A stretch of DNA of 64,000 nt from Pezicula radicicola (GCA_003008705.1 PDUO01000013.1:950702-1014701), one strand, 5' to 3'; counted from the first letter of the stretch, positions 21,848 to 34,591 are shown. The notes: a model not told the origin generated them from the sequence alone. Program-made: numbers and translations.

Positions 21848-23681
21848 ATGACGATAGAAGATGGCGAACCTTCGAGCAAAAGGCGAAAGCTGAGCTCTGA
21901 CGACTATCCTACTAACAGTAACCGTCGCAGCAGCCTAGACAGACCCATCTCTCCTCCACCTCGTCGACGTTCAGTAGCCAAGATTCCAAAAATCATGAAT
22001 TCCCCATTTCAACTCACAAAGATTCACGATTTGCCTCCGGCTTTGAACGTTGACGCCCTTGCCTTGAAAGACATCCTTGGCGACCCGCTCATTGCTGAGT
22101 GTTGGGAGTTTAACTACCTTCATGATATCGAGTTTCTTATGGATGCTTTTGATGAAGATGTCCGGGATTTGGTGAAAGTCCACGTGGTTCATGGCTTCTG
22201 GAAACAAGAAGACGAATCACGCAAGGCTCTAGAGGTAATTAAAAACTCCTTTTGTATACGATCCCGTCTTCGAAAATGGGAAGTAGTGGATACGCTCTTC
22301 TTTTCTGGGGAGAGAAGGATCAGATGAACTCTTCATATTCAACTGCGTTTCCACTTTTCAAACTCACTTGTAGCCCGGTACACAAAGCAGCCACTGACAT
22401 TTTATAGCTACAAGCTGCAAATTATAAAAATGTTCAACTCCACACAGCTTACATGCCAGAAATGTTCGGTACCCATCATTCAAAGGTAACAAACAGCAAC
22501 CCCCGTATTTTCTCCTCGCCGGTCACCGGCTGATCCCAACACAGATGCTCGTCTTGTTAAGACACGACTCCACAGCCCAGATCATCATCCATACAGCGAA
22601 CATGATCCCATTCGACTGGAACAACATGGCTCAAGCAGTATGGAGATCACCACACCTACCTGAGCTTCCTACGACTTCACCTTCATCCCCAGCTTTCAGT
22701 CCAATAGGAAGTGGAGCAAAATTTAAAGTTGACTTTCTCAACTATCTACAAGCCTACGACACGAAGAGGAAGATCTGCAAACCGCTCATTGACCAAATCT
22801 CAAAATATGACTTCTCAGAAATCCGTGCAGCTCTCGTCGCCAGCGTACCCGGTAAACAGGGTATCGAGACGGATTCAAAAACGTCATGGGGATGGGCCGG
22901 ACTGAAGAACGTTCTGGAAGCGATACCCGTCCAAAGAGAACCTCAAAATGAGTCAGAAATAGTAGTACAGATATCCTCAATAGCAACACTAGGACCAACC
23001 AACAAATGGCTAAAAGAAACGCTCTTCAAAGCCATGAGTACATCACGAGGCCCAACAACCACCCCCAAATTCCGAATAATCTTCCCAACACCAGACGAGA
23101 TCAGAAGAAGTCTAAACGGATACGCATCAGGACGAGCAATTCATATGAAACTCCAATCAGCACAACAAGCAAAACAACTCCAATACATGAAACCACTGCT
23201 CCATCACTGGGCCGGAGATGGTGCCCAGCATTCACAAACTGCTACAAAAACCTCAGCAACCTCAACTTCAACACCGCCAATCCAAGAAGCAGGCCGTCGG
23301 CGAGCAGCACCCCACATAAAAACCTTCATCCGATTCAGCAACACCGATAAATCCTCTATAGACTGGATGTTAGTAACATCAGCCAACCTATCCAAACAAG
23401 CATGGGGAGAAGGAATCAGTAAATCCGGGGATATACGTATCTGCAGCTACGAAATCGGGGTCATGGTTTGGCCAGAACTGTTTTCTCAAAGAGCAAAGAT
23501 GATACCTACTTTCAAAACTGACACACCACCTACAAAGATGATTCCTGATATTGATCTTGTCATTGGTGCAAGAATGCCTTATGATCTCCCTCTGGTTCCG
23601 TATGCGAAGGATGATGTACCTTGGTGTGCTACTTCTTCGTATGCTGAGCCCGACTGGTTGGGTCGGAGATACAAAGTTTGA
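21848..23681 (+). CDS. TDP1: Tyrosyl-DNA phosphodiesterase 1
   Basis: Nuclear phospholipase-D superfamily enzyme that removes trapped topoisomerase I peptides from DNA 3' ends. Three exons, about 530 residues. The N-terminus is short, polar and basic with SKRRKLSS as a likely nuclear signal. The first catalytic HKD motif is split by an intron: exon 2 (LQAANYKNVQLHTAYMPEMF to HHSK) joins exon 3 at MLVLLRHD, giving HHSKMLVL with the His and Lys. The second motif is HIKTFIRFSNTDKSSIDWML, then VTSANLSKQAWG, also with His and Lys. The SSIATLGPTNKWL segment and C-terminal CATSSYAEPDWLGRRY match the family's last strands. ATG 21848 is chosen because the residues upstream of it do not look like TDP1. 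Length and motifs suggest a functional gene. Confidence 0.95.
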
Positions 23682-24932
23682 GACGCTGTATCATGCAGAA
23701 CAGTGCATTACTTGTCGTCTCGCCAAGAACTTGGATAATAGGGTTCTGAATATTTTTACTGCAGGCTTGACGAATGAAGGATCAGTATCGTTGCACTATT
23801 GCTTTCATAAATTACCAATGTTTCTGGTCCATCCACGACACAGTAGGCAGGCCACGTGCATCACTTGCTGGATTCTTGACCATTGTCCTTCCTGACATTG
23901 GCTTGCTTGCTCGCAGCTGAGATCTACCTTGCGCAGCTGAACTGGGACAATACCCTCAGAGATAACGGAGCAATAGTCTTAATACAATTTTCTGAACCAA
24001 ACTTCGATATATTGCCCGCCAACATCGTCCATACCAGTATGGCAATTCCTGAGATTGGCTTGCTTGCAGCTGAGGTCTACCTCCTCGACATGGTAAGCAG
24101 GCCACATGCACCACTTGCTGGATTCTTGACAATTGTTATTCCTGAGATTGGCTTGCTTGCTCGCAGCCAAACAGGACACTACCCTCAGAGATGACGGAGC
24201 TGCAGTCTTGAGACAATGGTCTGAACCAAACTCCGGTATTTCGTCCATACAAGCATGACAGAGCGCAACGTTTTCCAGTTGTATGGAAACAGAGGGTACA
24301 TGACCCAAGTTGTCGTCTAGACTTTTGTTGAGAGGAGCACCTACAAGTCGTCAAGCTTGATCCCAAGCAGCTACTATGTTATGAAGTGCTTGTTGGGGCT
24401 TGTTTTGAGATGGGTTATCATTGCAGCATTTGCACCACCTGGGGGTTGCATTAACGGAACACCTAGAGGAAATTCCAAGCGTACATTGTAGGGAATCGCA
24501 GGGTTGGCTGGTAAAAAGGTTGGAATAAGGTGTCATGTTTCCACTTACTATAGGAAGCGCTCCCAGATAACAATGGAAACTCGTTAATATTATGTGAGAT
24601 TTTGGGCCGGATGGTGCAAGTCAGATCTAACGTACAGGTCCGAACTAACTGCTTTGCCGTTCTTACCACCAAATAGGAAGGCGAAAAAGAAAGATGGCTA
24701 CACCCTCAACTACGAAGTACTGATCACCAAAATGCAGCAAGAAAGGATAGTGCAGAAGAGCTATTTATTAGCTACCGTGGTATGTAAAGTAATCGAATGG
24801 TTGTCTCCCCCTTCCGTCTTACGCATCACGCCTTAATAAACATTGCATCTAACCCTTCCCATTTCCCTCACCAAAAATTGTATGTTGAATCGTATGCATA
24901 AGCATTAGGTCGTATGTGCGTAACCTCATCCT
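23682..24932. other. Intergenic region with an imperfect direct repeat
   Basis: 1.25 kb between the convergent TDP1 and ACBP genes. It contains two diverged copies of one sequence (23843-24040 and 24093-24258). No intact coding frame; the duplicated sequence has no recognisable product. Confidence 0.55.
23843..24258 (+). repeat. Two-copy imperfect direct repeat, offset about 250 bp
   Basis: GGCCACRTGCAYCACTTGCT, GATTCTTGAC and GCTTGCTTGCTCGCAG recur at a constant 250-bp offset. Further right, ACCCTCAGAGAT and TCTGAACCAAAC recur at 229 bp, and CGTCCATAC at 217 bp, so one copy has internal deletions. A third partial piece (TTGGCTTGCTTGCAGCTGAGGTCTACC) lies between them at about 24054-24080. 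It looks like an old tandem duplication of unknown, possibly transposon-derived, sequence. Confidence 0.7.
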
Positions 24933-25472
24933 TTACTTTCCACCAACAGCCTCAGGTGCCTTGTTGGCATCATATCCATACTTCTCCTTCAACTCCTCAA
25001 TCTTCTTAACGTATTTCTCCTTAGCCTCATCAGCAGTGATGCCTTCATCGACATACTTCTGCCATGCGCGCTTCTTGGCCTTGCCCTATTCATCACCATT
25101 CAAATCAGAATAAAATCCCTCAAAATAAAAACCTCATAATCTCCTCCTGTTGTATCTTCAGACTCGGAAATGGAAGGAGGGGTAATCACCTTCAAATCGA
25201 AGGTTCCTGGTTGTTCGGCAGTCTCAATGTTTTCTCCTGTTGCGACCTTGTACAATCCTATTGTTTATCATCAAAATTAGCAGAGACTCTTAGAGTATGG
25301 ATCTCGGGGGGTTCTGAAGATAAACAGTTGTATGAACTGCGGGAAATAGGCCGGAGGCTGGAGGCGCTGGGTATAGAAGGAACAACAAACCGTAAATATC
25401 CAACAAATCATCATTTCCAGGCTTGGAAGTAAGCTTCTTGGAATCGGCGACAGCGGTATCAAATGCAGACAT
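24933..25472 (-). CDS. ACB1: Acyl-CoA-binding protein
   Basis: Small cytosolic carrier of long-chain acyl-CoA esters. Three coding exons give about 100 residues, close to the usual 86-100. Exon 1 starts MSAFDTAVADSKKLTSKPGN and ends LLDIY; exon 2 is GLYKVATGENIETAEQPG then TFDLK; exon 3 is GKAKKRAWQKYVDEG to AVGGK and a TAA at 24933-24935. The KKRAW and preceding LYK-type Tyr/Lys residues match the acyl-CoA site. All splice phases agree. A further intron (about 25535-25610, gtaagt...tgtgcag) appears to lie in the 5' leader upstream of the ATG. The divergent side faces a gene-poor 3.4-kb region. Confidence 0.92.
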
Positions 25473-28400
25473 GATGATTGCGAAATCGGATATGGACTCG
25501 AGGGAGGAGATTTGTTGAGATGAGACGGCTGCACACACGAAGAAAGATCAGTACTCTTCAACCCAATGTATCAAACGGAAGAAATTTAGGCACAGAAAAT
25601 GAAGAAACTTACAGTTGTTCGTAGAAGAGGATTCTTGGTGTTTTGTGTTTGTGGGGAATTGATTGAATGAATGATTTGTTGTTGGGAATTAGAAGAAGCC
25701 AAGGTTCTGCTGGCGAAGTGGGATGAATAGCGGGGGATTGTGGATTCGAGGCTTCGAGGGGGTTCGAGGGTTCACGAGGGAGGGAAAAAGTACGCTACGC
25801 TAGTGCATCAGACGTCACTTCTCACTTCAGCTTACACCACTTTGGGGAACGACAGGGACTCTACAGGGAATTTCAGAAGCCAGGAACCACTGCTCTGTAT
25901 GCTTCCTTCGCCAATTTGGTCCTCTTTGCATGAACATGATCTGACGTGCTAATCGATGCGAATCATATTGCGCTGCTGGCGGTACGATCCGACTTGGTAC
26001 AGTAGTAACTGTATGTCTGTCTGCTGTGGTTCCTTGTAGAGTATCTACCTCTTGATATTTTAACCATACAGAATTGAGATCACACCATTACCCTACCACA
26101 CCTGTCATCGATGCATCGCAAGACTAGTCTTCCATGCTGAACATATCATTAGGTAAATTATGCCTGTGCTATCTATCACTATCAAGGGGGGGCCACGTGA
26201 GGGGTCTCGGACGGGGACAAAGTGGTATAACACCCTCATTGAAGATAATTAAATTATTATTATATTGTCTTCCGCAGCAAGGAGTCGATGTTAGAATGCG
26301 ATGCTGGAAGGTGAATGGATGGTTAGGAGGTCGCATCATTGGTCACAAGCTATGAATGGAACATATACACTTGTTTTATTGGCAATGTTTGAGTACGTTG
26401 AATCTACCTAGTACGGGAGAAGGTGTGGTATCAATAGCAAGTGAGTTTTGGTGTCACGTGTCTGTGTAAGTCTACTTCCATTTACTTCGTAGGTGCTGTG
26501 ATGCAAGGTAGGTATGTATTTGAAACTGGAATTGAAATTGAAGACGGATTTTGCACAGGACTACCATAAAGTTTTAAAGTTTCCCCAAATGCCAGATCTG
26601 ATCTTGCTTAATTAGGTATACTGTTGACTTTCGAAAGCTTATCTTAGCATATTTTCTTGTGTGGTCGTTGGGTTATAGGGATAATGAGGTTGAGACGTGA
26701 GGAGACTTGGGAGAGGATGTTGAGATGAGGTAAGGTAAAGTGAGGTGAGGTGAGGTTGAAGATCTTCATAATCACGCCAAGTCAAAGGGTATACGATGTA
26801 ATGGTTTGGACTTCCCCTGTTCGAGACATGTCCTATATTCTTATGTGTTGGTAATTGAGGTAGAGTAACAATAAGGTCGGTACTTTTAATTTCCTTCACA
26901 GCTCTGATAACCTGAAGTCAAGAACATGCAATGGAAAGGTTCGGCCAACCCACTCATTTTTATGCATTTTTTCTGATTTTGTGGAGGGGCACCTACGTCC
27001 TTTTTGAAGTCGGATGTGGACTATAAGAAGTACCTTAAGGTAGATTTTACATCCTCGAATGGATGGGTAGCACTTTTATGTCATGACGAGACTTTAAAGT
27101 CGCATTTGGACTGTGGGGAAAGAGAGATAGAGAGGTGTAAGGTAGAGGAGGTAGATAGGTAAGGTAGAGAAAGTAGAGAAGGTAGAGAATGTGGTTTGAG
27201 TATGTAGAAGAGATGAAGGAAAATATGAGAACTGGGGGCGAGGCGCTCCTTATATGCACCTCCAGAGAACTAGTAATTAGCATCCCATTAAAACCCTAAG
27301 GTCTTAGATTAATAAGGGATTCGTTACCTGACAGCTAGTTTGTGACATTAGCCAGAGTTGGCTCTCAACTAGTCCAATGGTCAGATATAGCTATACACTA
27401 CTCATCCTACTAAGTTCAATCAACTACCTATGTAAGTAACGAGCTAGATGCTTGTTAGTCTATCAAGGATAGAACGAAATAAAGACACATTTTAAATCCA
27501 CATCACTTCACGAATCCCAATTGACATATGATAACGCAGTGAGGAAGCAAGAAACAAGTATTTAAGAAAAGTAAACAAGAGATAGATTCTTGCCTCTACA
27601 TAGCTTTATTCCTTCTTAAGAGTCCTCGATTCTTTAAAAAGTCCACGAGTACTTATTTTCTATCTATGAGTGAGGTCTTAAGGTCAAAGGGGAGCAATGG
27701 CCAATGGAGTTCTCCCTTGTAAGATTTTTTCCGTCTTTGATTTTCAATTCGAGGTTTTCGCTGAGCTTTTGGTGGAAACGGGTTTTGGTAGTGCTTTACT
27801 TGACTTGTTAGTCGATATTAGTGTTACGTTACGATTTAAAGCTTTTTTCAGTTGACTTCCTTTTAAAATTAGTTACTGAGTGAACTTAGTTTTAACGGCG
27901 GTTATTTGGCAGGAGTCATCTAAACTAGTTGTGGGCCAAGTGGAATTGGGCAAAGTGAGATGGTGCGCTACTGTGATTGAGGTTGACATCATTGTATCAG
28001 ATAAGACTAGAAGTTGAATTTTGCTGTAGACAAGAATGTGGTATGTTTCAAACTTTTTAACAAGTTCCCGTAAATATAGGCTCTTAAATACAAGCTTTGG
28101 TTAGGTGCGAAGTGCAGTCACAGCGCCTAGTTTCCATAAGATAATATTGAGGTTCTCGAGTCAAGTTACTCAAGTCAAGCCAGTTACCCAAATTAATTCA
28201 CAGAATTCAAATAAGTCACCTGGCAGTGTCTGAAATCTACAGACTTTCTGGTCTCTATAGATGTGGGTGCAGAGAAGGAGTGGAGGTGTTTACCGCTGAT
28301 GGTCCAAGTTTGACACTGAGTCGTTCGCACCCAGTTCGCCAAAGCAGAGCACAATGTAAGTTGCAAGAAAACATCAACGAATTTCCCCGAAAAAGGGAGG

Positions 28401-28923
28401 AAAGGGAGACTTATAGAACTGCAGTGGTGGGTACGACTGTAAAATTTGTTGGCAGAACGGTTTCAATTAGCGAAGCAGTAAACTTCAGTGTCCTCCTACC
28501 ATAAGCATGCTGCAACCATAATGGGTAGCCCACTCTCCGCTCGTGTTCTTCCTCCGACTCTCTACCCATAATATTATTGCTGGAAGCAGATATAACCGCT
28601 ATGTAATATCCTTGCGAGAATAAAGAAGCCAGTGAGAATCCTCCAATGCATGTGTTGCTAAAAGCGAGACCGGACGTATAAGAAAAACCGCTGAAGCAAA
28701 CCTCTCAATACTCCAGACCGCCGAACTCCATCCCCAAGGCTTTCTAGATGATGGTTGTCGAAAGTGAATCCGTACGCGCCGAAAAAGGAAAACGAGACCG
28801 AACGAAACCATGATGTCGCGCTGTCCATTACAAACCTCCACCCCAAAGAATTACCAGGCAACTTCACTCCATATTTCCATATTACCACTAACTCTCCTCA
28901 AGTTATATCCCCATATCTTTGAC
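25473..28923. other. Gene-poor region with purine/pyrimidine-skewed simple repeats
   Basis: 3.45 kb without a supportable gene. It has diffuse simple repeats: GAGGT units at about 26690-26760 and GGTAGA/GTAGAGA units at about 27115-27195. The remainder is AT-rich with short open frames of skewed composition. The left end should contain the ACBP promoter and leader. Confidence 0.5.
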
Positions 28924-29313
28924 TCAATTCTCCTTCAGGTCCTGGGACTGACACTGACAGACCTTCTCCGAGTCCTCACTCTTATTAACCCAACCCAACT
29001 TGCGCTCAGTGTAAAAGAAGCCAATAGACGCAATAGTACCAATCAAGAAAGCACGGCGCCACCAACTGATAACCTCATCCTTGACGTCGACAAGAAGTGG
29101 CCAAGCCAATTCTTCAGCGCGCTTAGCGTCCTCCATATCAAGCATGAGTTGTTCCTCGGCGTTCAGGCGGCGATAAAGATTGTTGTATGGAGCTGAGGTT
29201 TGGTAGCTGGGATTTGTGGCTTGGAAACTGGATGTGAATGTGGCGCGCTGGTAGCGGGTTTGAGGGAGAGCTGCTGTGCGCAGGAGCTTGGGAAGCGCGA
29301 AACGGGGTGCCAT
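28924..29313 (-). CDS. Small predicted mitochondrial membrane protein, unknown function
   Basis: A single-exon frame of 129 residues. The N-terminus (MAPRFALPKLLRTAALPQTRYQ) is rich in Arg/Leu/Ala and free of acidic residues, a good mitochondrial presequence. A middle acidic/helical part (NAEEQLMLDMEDAKRAEEL) precedes one membrane helix, AFLIGTIASIGFFYTERKLG. The tail is polar and ends with a Cys/Gln-rich stretch, which could be read-through of an unrecognised intron. I do not recognise the family. The presequence, helix and good codon flow make it more likely real than chance. Localisation is inferred only. Confidence 0.65.
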   Translation of the reverse strand: MAPRFALPKLLRTAALPQTRYQRATFTSSFQATNPSYQTSAPYNNLYRRLNAEEQLMLDMEDAKRAEELAWPLLVDVKDEVISWWRRAFLIGTIASIGFFYTERKLGWVNKSEDSEKVCQCQSQDLKEN

Positions 29314-31646
29314 TTTTTGAGTGTATTGTTCTGTATTGGTTTGTATGTGCCTGGATAGTATTGATTGAGTAGAGAGATATGTTTCCCTGGAAATTGAGAC
29401 CGCGTTGAGGTTGATGTGGAAAAGTAATGATGTCGTTGTGAACTTGGAAAATAATTTGGATCGAGACGGCGCGTGGGCGGCTTCGCTTATCGCTATCTCG
29501 CTACGGTGAATCGAAAGGGGGGAAGGAGCGATTCAGAGTACACAAAGGGTACGAGGAAAAAGAAAAAAGACCATATTCCTAATTCTGCACACAAGTCCTT
29601 TCGTGCCGTTCCTTTCTGTGTTTAAAAATGAATCTAACTGGGATACGAGTGTTTCCTATCTAATCTACACTCTTCTCAATACAGAGTCATGAACTTTTGG
29701 TCAAATCACAAAACCAATAGGTTGAAACTTGGTTGATCTTTCAAAGATCTTTCCATTGTCATTCACTCTAAATATTTTAGGAACATTTCAAAATTACAAT
29801 CCAAAGTCCGTTCTTCATGGTGAAAGAGCATGTATTTGGAGGAAGCAATACAGTCTGAGTTTTTTACTAGATTACCGCTTCCGAGTTGAAATTCCAGTCT
29901 CCATTCCAGTCCTAGTCCTAGTCCAAGTATTGTGATGAATGTGATTTGAGCAGCTACTATCAATGAGTATCACTTGTTTTTCTGCGCCTTTGCAATATGT
30001 CGAGAGACATTAGGATTCTTAGTCTACACCGAAAAATATGGGTATTTAATAACGTATGTTGTTCTTACGCCGTTCTCTGCTGTGTGATGGAATATATTCG
30101 CTCTTGAGTTTGAGTTTTACGGAAGGGCTTAGGTTTCCTGATTAATTGCGGTCAATTAAAAGGAATTTGTGCTGAAGCAATATGTAGAGCCTCAATTATA
30201 AACTCATGTTGAGGTAGGAGCATAATAAAAGAAACCAAGCTAGCATCAAAGCAGCACCGCGTCCTCCCACCCAGCCCCGTACCGCCTTCCCATATAAATA
30301 AATCCCACCACGCACATTCACCACCAAACCGATCCCTCGCACCCTACTTTATAAACCAAAATAAGACTTCGGCAAACAACCGAACAGAACCCTCTGCCAT
30401 AAGCTTAGATGGTCAAGTGGTTATGGATTTGAGTGGTTAGTAGGCCGCAGCTTGATCAACTGCCTACATCTAAGATGTAGAAAAAACTCCCGTTGGTAAC
30501 CCCAACAACTACACCACTAGACCAAAAAACAAACCTTAGATTCCTTAACAAGAGGATTCATCATGCAAATGATTATTCATGCAAATGACTCTTAGGCTGA
30601 CGCCGATTATAAACTGCCAGACAGTCGGATGAGAACTGCATGCGGTCAAATCTCATCATCAGTATCTCGCTGTTTACAAGACTTCCCATCCACAACTGTC
30701 TACTTTGGTAGCAGCTCTGTAGCGATGTAGTTATAGAGACTCATACTTGATTAAAGACTTGACATGGATGTGGGCCAGACACCCCCCCTAATTTTTTTGC
30801 CTTTTTTTTGCCTTTTTTTGCCTCCGGCTGGTGGCCCTTGTTTATTTTTTGGGGTGGGGAAGTGGTGTTTTCTTTTTGGATGGTGAGAAAGCTGAGGAAA
30901 GAAATTCTAGATTAAGCGAGGTCAACCCCCTTTTACTCCAGACCGCACGCAACCTGGAACTTGATACCGTCTGAGAATGCGGTGAATTTGCTGACTCTAT
31001 TCCATATTTGGACTAGTTAGTGGTTTTTATAACATCAAAGTCAGAGCCTTCAACTCGTAGACTTTAGTAGCCACAATCATATCACTTCACTTCTTACCTG
31101 CGAACGTCATATGCGTCTCCGCTCACTTATCGCGCAGAACCTATTTCTAGCTTTATGCATAACATGTACATAACCACCACACGTTTCTTTTCTGTTTAAT
31201 TATTTATGTCCACAGCAGAATTGAGATAGAGAAATTTAAGAACGTAGCTCTATTAAGTATATGTATGTTATTATGTACCTATGAAGGTATTGAAAAGTTC
31301 AACGCAAGAACATGAAATGTTTAGAACCTATTCTCATCATATCGACACCCGAAAAAATGCTTGACTCCTATGTAATGGGTCTGGTCTGAAACCACACCGA
31401 AATACTTCCAAGTCATATGTCCATATGCATCTCCTATCCTAGCCATTGCATCCTAGAATATGTCCCTATAGCTCTCCCCATAAAATATTGATATCATGTT
31501 CTACCCATGGGATTGCATTCCCTGACTCTGCCGAAGATATTTGTAAAAAGAAAATGAGGCTGCGAAGTGATAGATGACAAAGTGTCAAGGTATCAGAATT
31601 TCACGTCAGCGTCGGTAGAAACGAGAAACAAGTCTCTGAGAGGAAT
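29314..31646. other. Gene-poor region with tRNA-like dyad and T-tracts
   Basis: 2.3 kb. The left end holds the promoter of the small mitochondrial protein. A tRNA-like inverted structure lies at 30410-30524. At about 30785-30860 there are long T runs separated by GCC (TTTTTTTGCC units) and G-rich runs. No coding frame is supportable. Confidence 0.5.
30410..30524. other. tRNA-like dyad: two convergent Pol III A-box matches
   Basis: On the plus strand TGGTCAAGTGG (30410-30420) and on the minus strand TGGTCTAGTGG (30524-30514) both fit the A-box consensus TRGYNNAGYNGG over its first 11 positions. Between them TTGATCAA (30453-30460) is a palindrome whose two readings each match GWTCRANNC at 8 of 9 positions (B-box-like), at normal A-to-B spacing. 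A T6 run ends the minus-strand arm near 30486-30481. No cloverleaf with a proper acceptor stem could be drawn, so this is not called a tRNA gene; a tRNA-derived relic or SINE-like piece is possible. Confidence 0.35.
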
Positions 31647-33107
31647 TCATCGATTCCACCCACCAATTAGTTCAAGAACAGCAGGCCCAGCACTCGATGC
31701 TCTCGAAGTTTCAGGACTTGTACTCCTGCTTCTCAAGAGTTGAGCCTGAGCATTGGCCATAGCACGAAAGTTCATTGATGCCTCAGAAAAAGGATTTGAC
31801 CTTGCGCTCTCCTCATATTTCTGAATCAAGCTGCCTTCATGTTCATTTTTGATGATTGTGTTTGACCGTGGCTGCCTTGGAAGAGGTAGTTGAGCTGGTG
31901 AATTGAATGCGGTTGGTTGGGAGTTGATCTGAGCCGCTGTCTTATGTAGGGCGGGAGACATATCTGTGACTCCTGATATTTGTGGGCGCTTCCTCTTAGC
32001 TGCGCGTGATTCCTCGAAATTGCTTTCATGAGAAACGGCCGATGTGCCTTTTGCTAACTTAGCTCCATTGTTGATGACTGTATTTGAATTCGAGGGTACT
32101 GGAGAAGATAGTTGACCCGTAAAGTCGTTTGAGGCAAGTTGTGGAGGATCTCGAGAAGTCTCCTGAGCTTGAAGTCGGCGGGAAACCATGGGTGCTTCCA
32201 TTTCTTTATCAAGTGATTCTTCAAGGAGCCTTGACCCGAATTCTTCCTGGAGAGTTTGTTCTTCCGCTTGTGCTTCGCTCCCAGTAATGAGATACTTTCC
32301 AATGTTACTTTCATGCCATGGAGGTTGGCTATCCCGTGGAGACTTGGCTATCATCTCAATACGCTTCATAAGCTGGACCGCAAGAGGACCACCTTCGATA
32401 ATGACTCCACAAACATCTGAGTCTGCAATGCCCTCATAGGCGAGAACATCCAGAAGGAAAAGAAGAAATTTCTTGTTTTCGAAGTAGACTTCGTTATCCT
32501 CAAGATCATAGCCCTTTGAGTGATCGATGGAGAAATCGGCTTGCTTCCAGACCCATTCAGCACAGTAAGAAAAGGGAGCGGAATCATTCTTAACAGAAAT
32601 GTATTCAAGCATGGAGGTGGATTCAGATACTGAGCGAGAACAGAGATCCATTAGGATAGCATCTTGGAATTTTGGAGCGCCGATCGTGTGACCGAAGAAC
32701 CAGAGATCCGCGTGGCTGAGACGACAGTCGTAATCTGGGCGATTGTCGATGTAATCGAGTGATGATGTATAAAGCCACGCTACAAAAGCTTCTAGCAATC
32801 TCTCCAAAGATTCAAAGACGCAATTGCTGTCGAACTGGCTCTGATCTGTAGTGAGCACTTCTTCCGCCGTGAAGGCATGTTTCATGGTACAGAGCTCTTC
32901 AAATCGCTTTGAGAATTCACAAGCGAGAACTGCTGGAATTCGTACGGTAACTTCAATGTCATCGGCATTGATGAAAGTGACCTCGAGCATTTCTGAGTTC
33001 ATGAGTCTGAGATTGACATCAGCAGATCGTCCGTCGGGGACAGACAGGGTGACTTACCGCTGGAGGAAAGTGAGACCATTGTCGCCGCGAATGAGTATGC
33101 CAGCCAT
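31647..33107 (-). CDS. BTB/POZ-domain protein of the fungal-specific kind
   Basis: Two exons, about 468 residues. A short first exon (MAGILIRGDNGLTFLQ, start 33107) is joined by a roughly 50-nt intron to LMNSEMLEVTFINADDIEV. Residues of about 20-230 carry a BTB-like fold: VRIPAVLACEFSKRFEELC, a LLEAFVAWLYTSSLDYI helix pair, LSHADLWFFGHTIGAPKFQD and NKKFLLFLLDVLAYEG. The C-terminal half is low-complexity, polar, and has AAKRKRPQ as a possible nuclear signal. Such proteins form large families in Leotiomycetes; most have no known role. BTB domains often dimerise or act as Cul3 adaptors; neither is shown here. Confidence 0.8.
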
Positions 33108-34591
33108 TGCGATGTTGAAGATAAGAGGTTGATGGTCTTGATGTTGAGGATGGCAATCAATGATGAAGATTGAACGAGACTGGTCCTTCATGCAAGAAGA
33201 AATTCCTTTCTTGCGGATTTAGTATGAGCTAAAATCAGATATTAGAAAATCAAATATTAGAAAATCAACTTAAGTGCCAAGTAAGCACCTGGTTCAAAAC
33301 CTAAAGATGTTATAAGGATATGATGATATACCTTGTGATTATTGACTCAAGCTCAAGCTCAAATTTATGTTTCAATGATAAAGTAAACTTGCAGAAGATG
33401 AGGATAGTTTCGTTCGCAGCGACGAAAGCTTGAACTTAAGAAGAACAATGAAGTTCTAGGTATTCAGTAAAACAGATGACCATGGAAGAACTGAAAAGGT
33501 GAATTGTATGTTGAAAGGATGATATGCATAAAGGAGTGGCACTGAAATTTGTGTGTTGCTGTGTATGAAGAGCTGTATAGGGCGCCAGTTACTTTTAAGT
33601 CCAGTAAGTTATACAAAGGAAGTGCGTTACCCAAAAAGAAAGTACGCCGTTCTATTAAGATATGAAATCTAGAAAGAAATAGAGAGCCTTCCTAATGCTC
33701 AATAACAGTAATCAGACAGGAGCAAGTGAACCAAAACGCCTCAAAAATGTTAACATACACCACAACTAATTATAATATTACCAAATCAGACCCGACCTTA
33801 ACAACATATCTTAAGTAAGCTCCTTTATAGTAACCCTCTAGTAATACACCACAGAAAACCTATACCCACTACCAATCGTACATAGTACATCAAATTAGGT
33901 TCTAGCAAAACTGAAAAAGTTCCTTTCTCTGTTGGGAGTAATTAGGAAAGTAAACCATGTACATAAGGGGAGATCTTTTATAGCTCTTTTAGCCCTTTTA
34001 ATTGTGAACTAAGCGTTGAGATACAATACGTTAATTGAGATGTAAAAAGTGTTTCTCAACGGTACATGATGTGTAAGGTATTGCAGCTCCATTTGAAGAA
34101 TGTACTAGAGTCGTTGCTAAATTGATGTCTGGCTTGGCATACTGAGCCATTGCCTGATTGCTGACTCTGTATGTAGCATCAAGAGCATTGGAGTGAAATA
34201 TCACTCATAACCTCAACCATGACAGTCAATACCTCAGAAAAGGCAGGCAATTCTTCGGGCTAAGTTGATGTTTCCAGACATTGACACTAAGAACGCAGGC
34301 ACAAACCGGTAGTAGGTAAAAAAGAAGCAGCAATAAGAAAAAGCTGCCCAAAAACTACGAATACAACGTCAACGATCCCTAATCGCTCGCCCTCACTCCG
34401 GGATAGATAGGAAAACCAGACCGCTTGCAATGACGCATTAAAAATCTTGTAATCCCCTCGTCCCATGTCCATATAATTTTCCTTTCCTCATCCCCACATC
34501 GTCGTTTTCTGCTCCACCCCGTAGACTTTCCGTGCTTCACCGACACTTCCAGAGGAGTATTCGCATGCCACCTACCCCAAGGTGACCAAAC
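33108..34591. other. Intergenic gap, no gene
   Basis: 1.5 kb, AT-rich, between the BTB gene's 5' end and the Pom33-like gene's 3' end. It carries the BTB promoter. Around 33230-33270 the phrase ATATTAGAAAATCAA is duplicated in tandem. No coding frame is supportable. Confidence 0.5.

Noticed and set aside
30410..30524. Functional tRNA gene
   Set aside because: A-box matches are perfect, but no acceptor stem, anticodon arm or exact B box could be formed.
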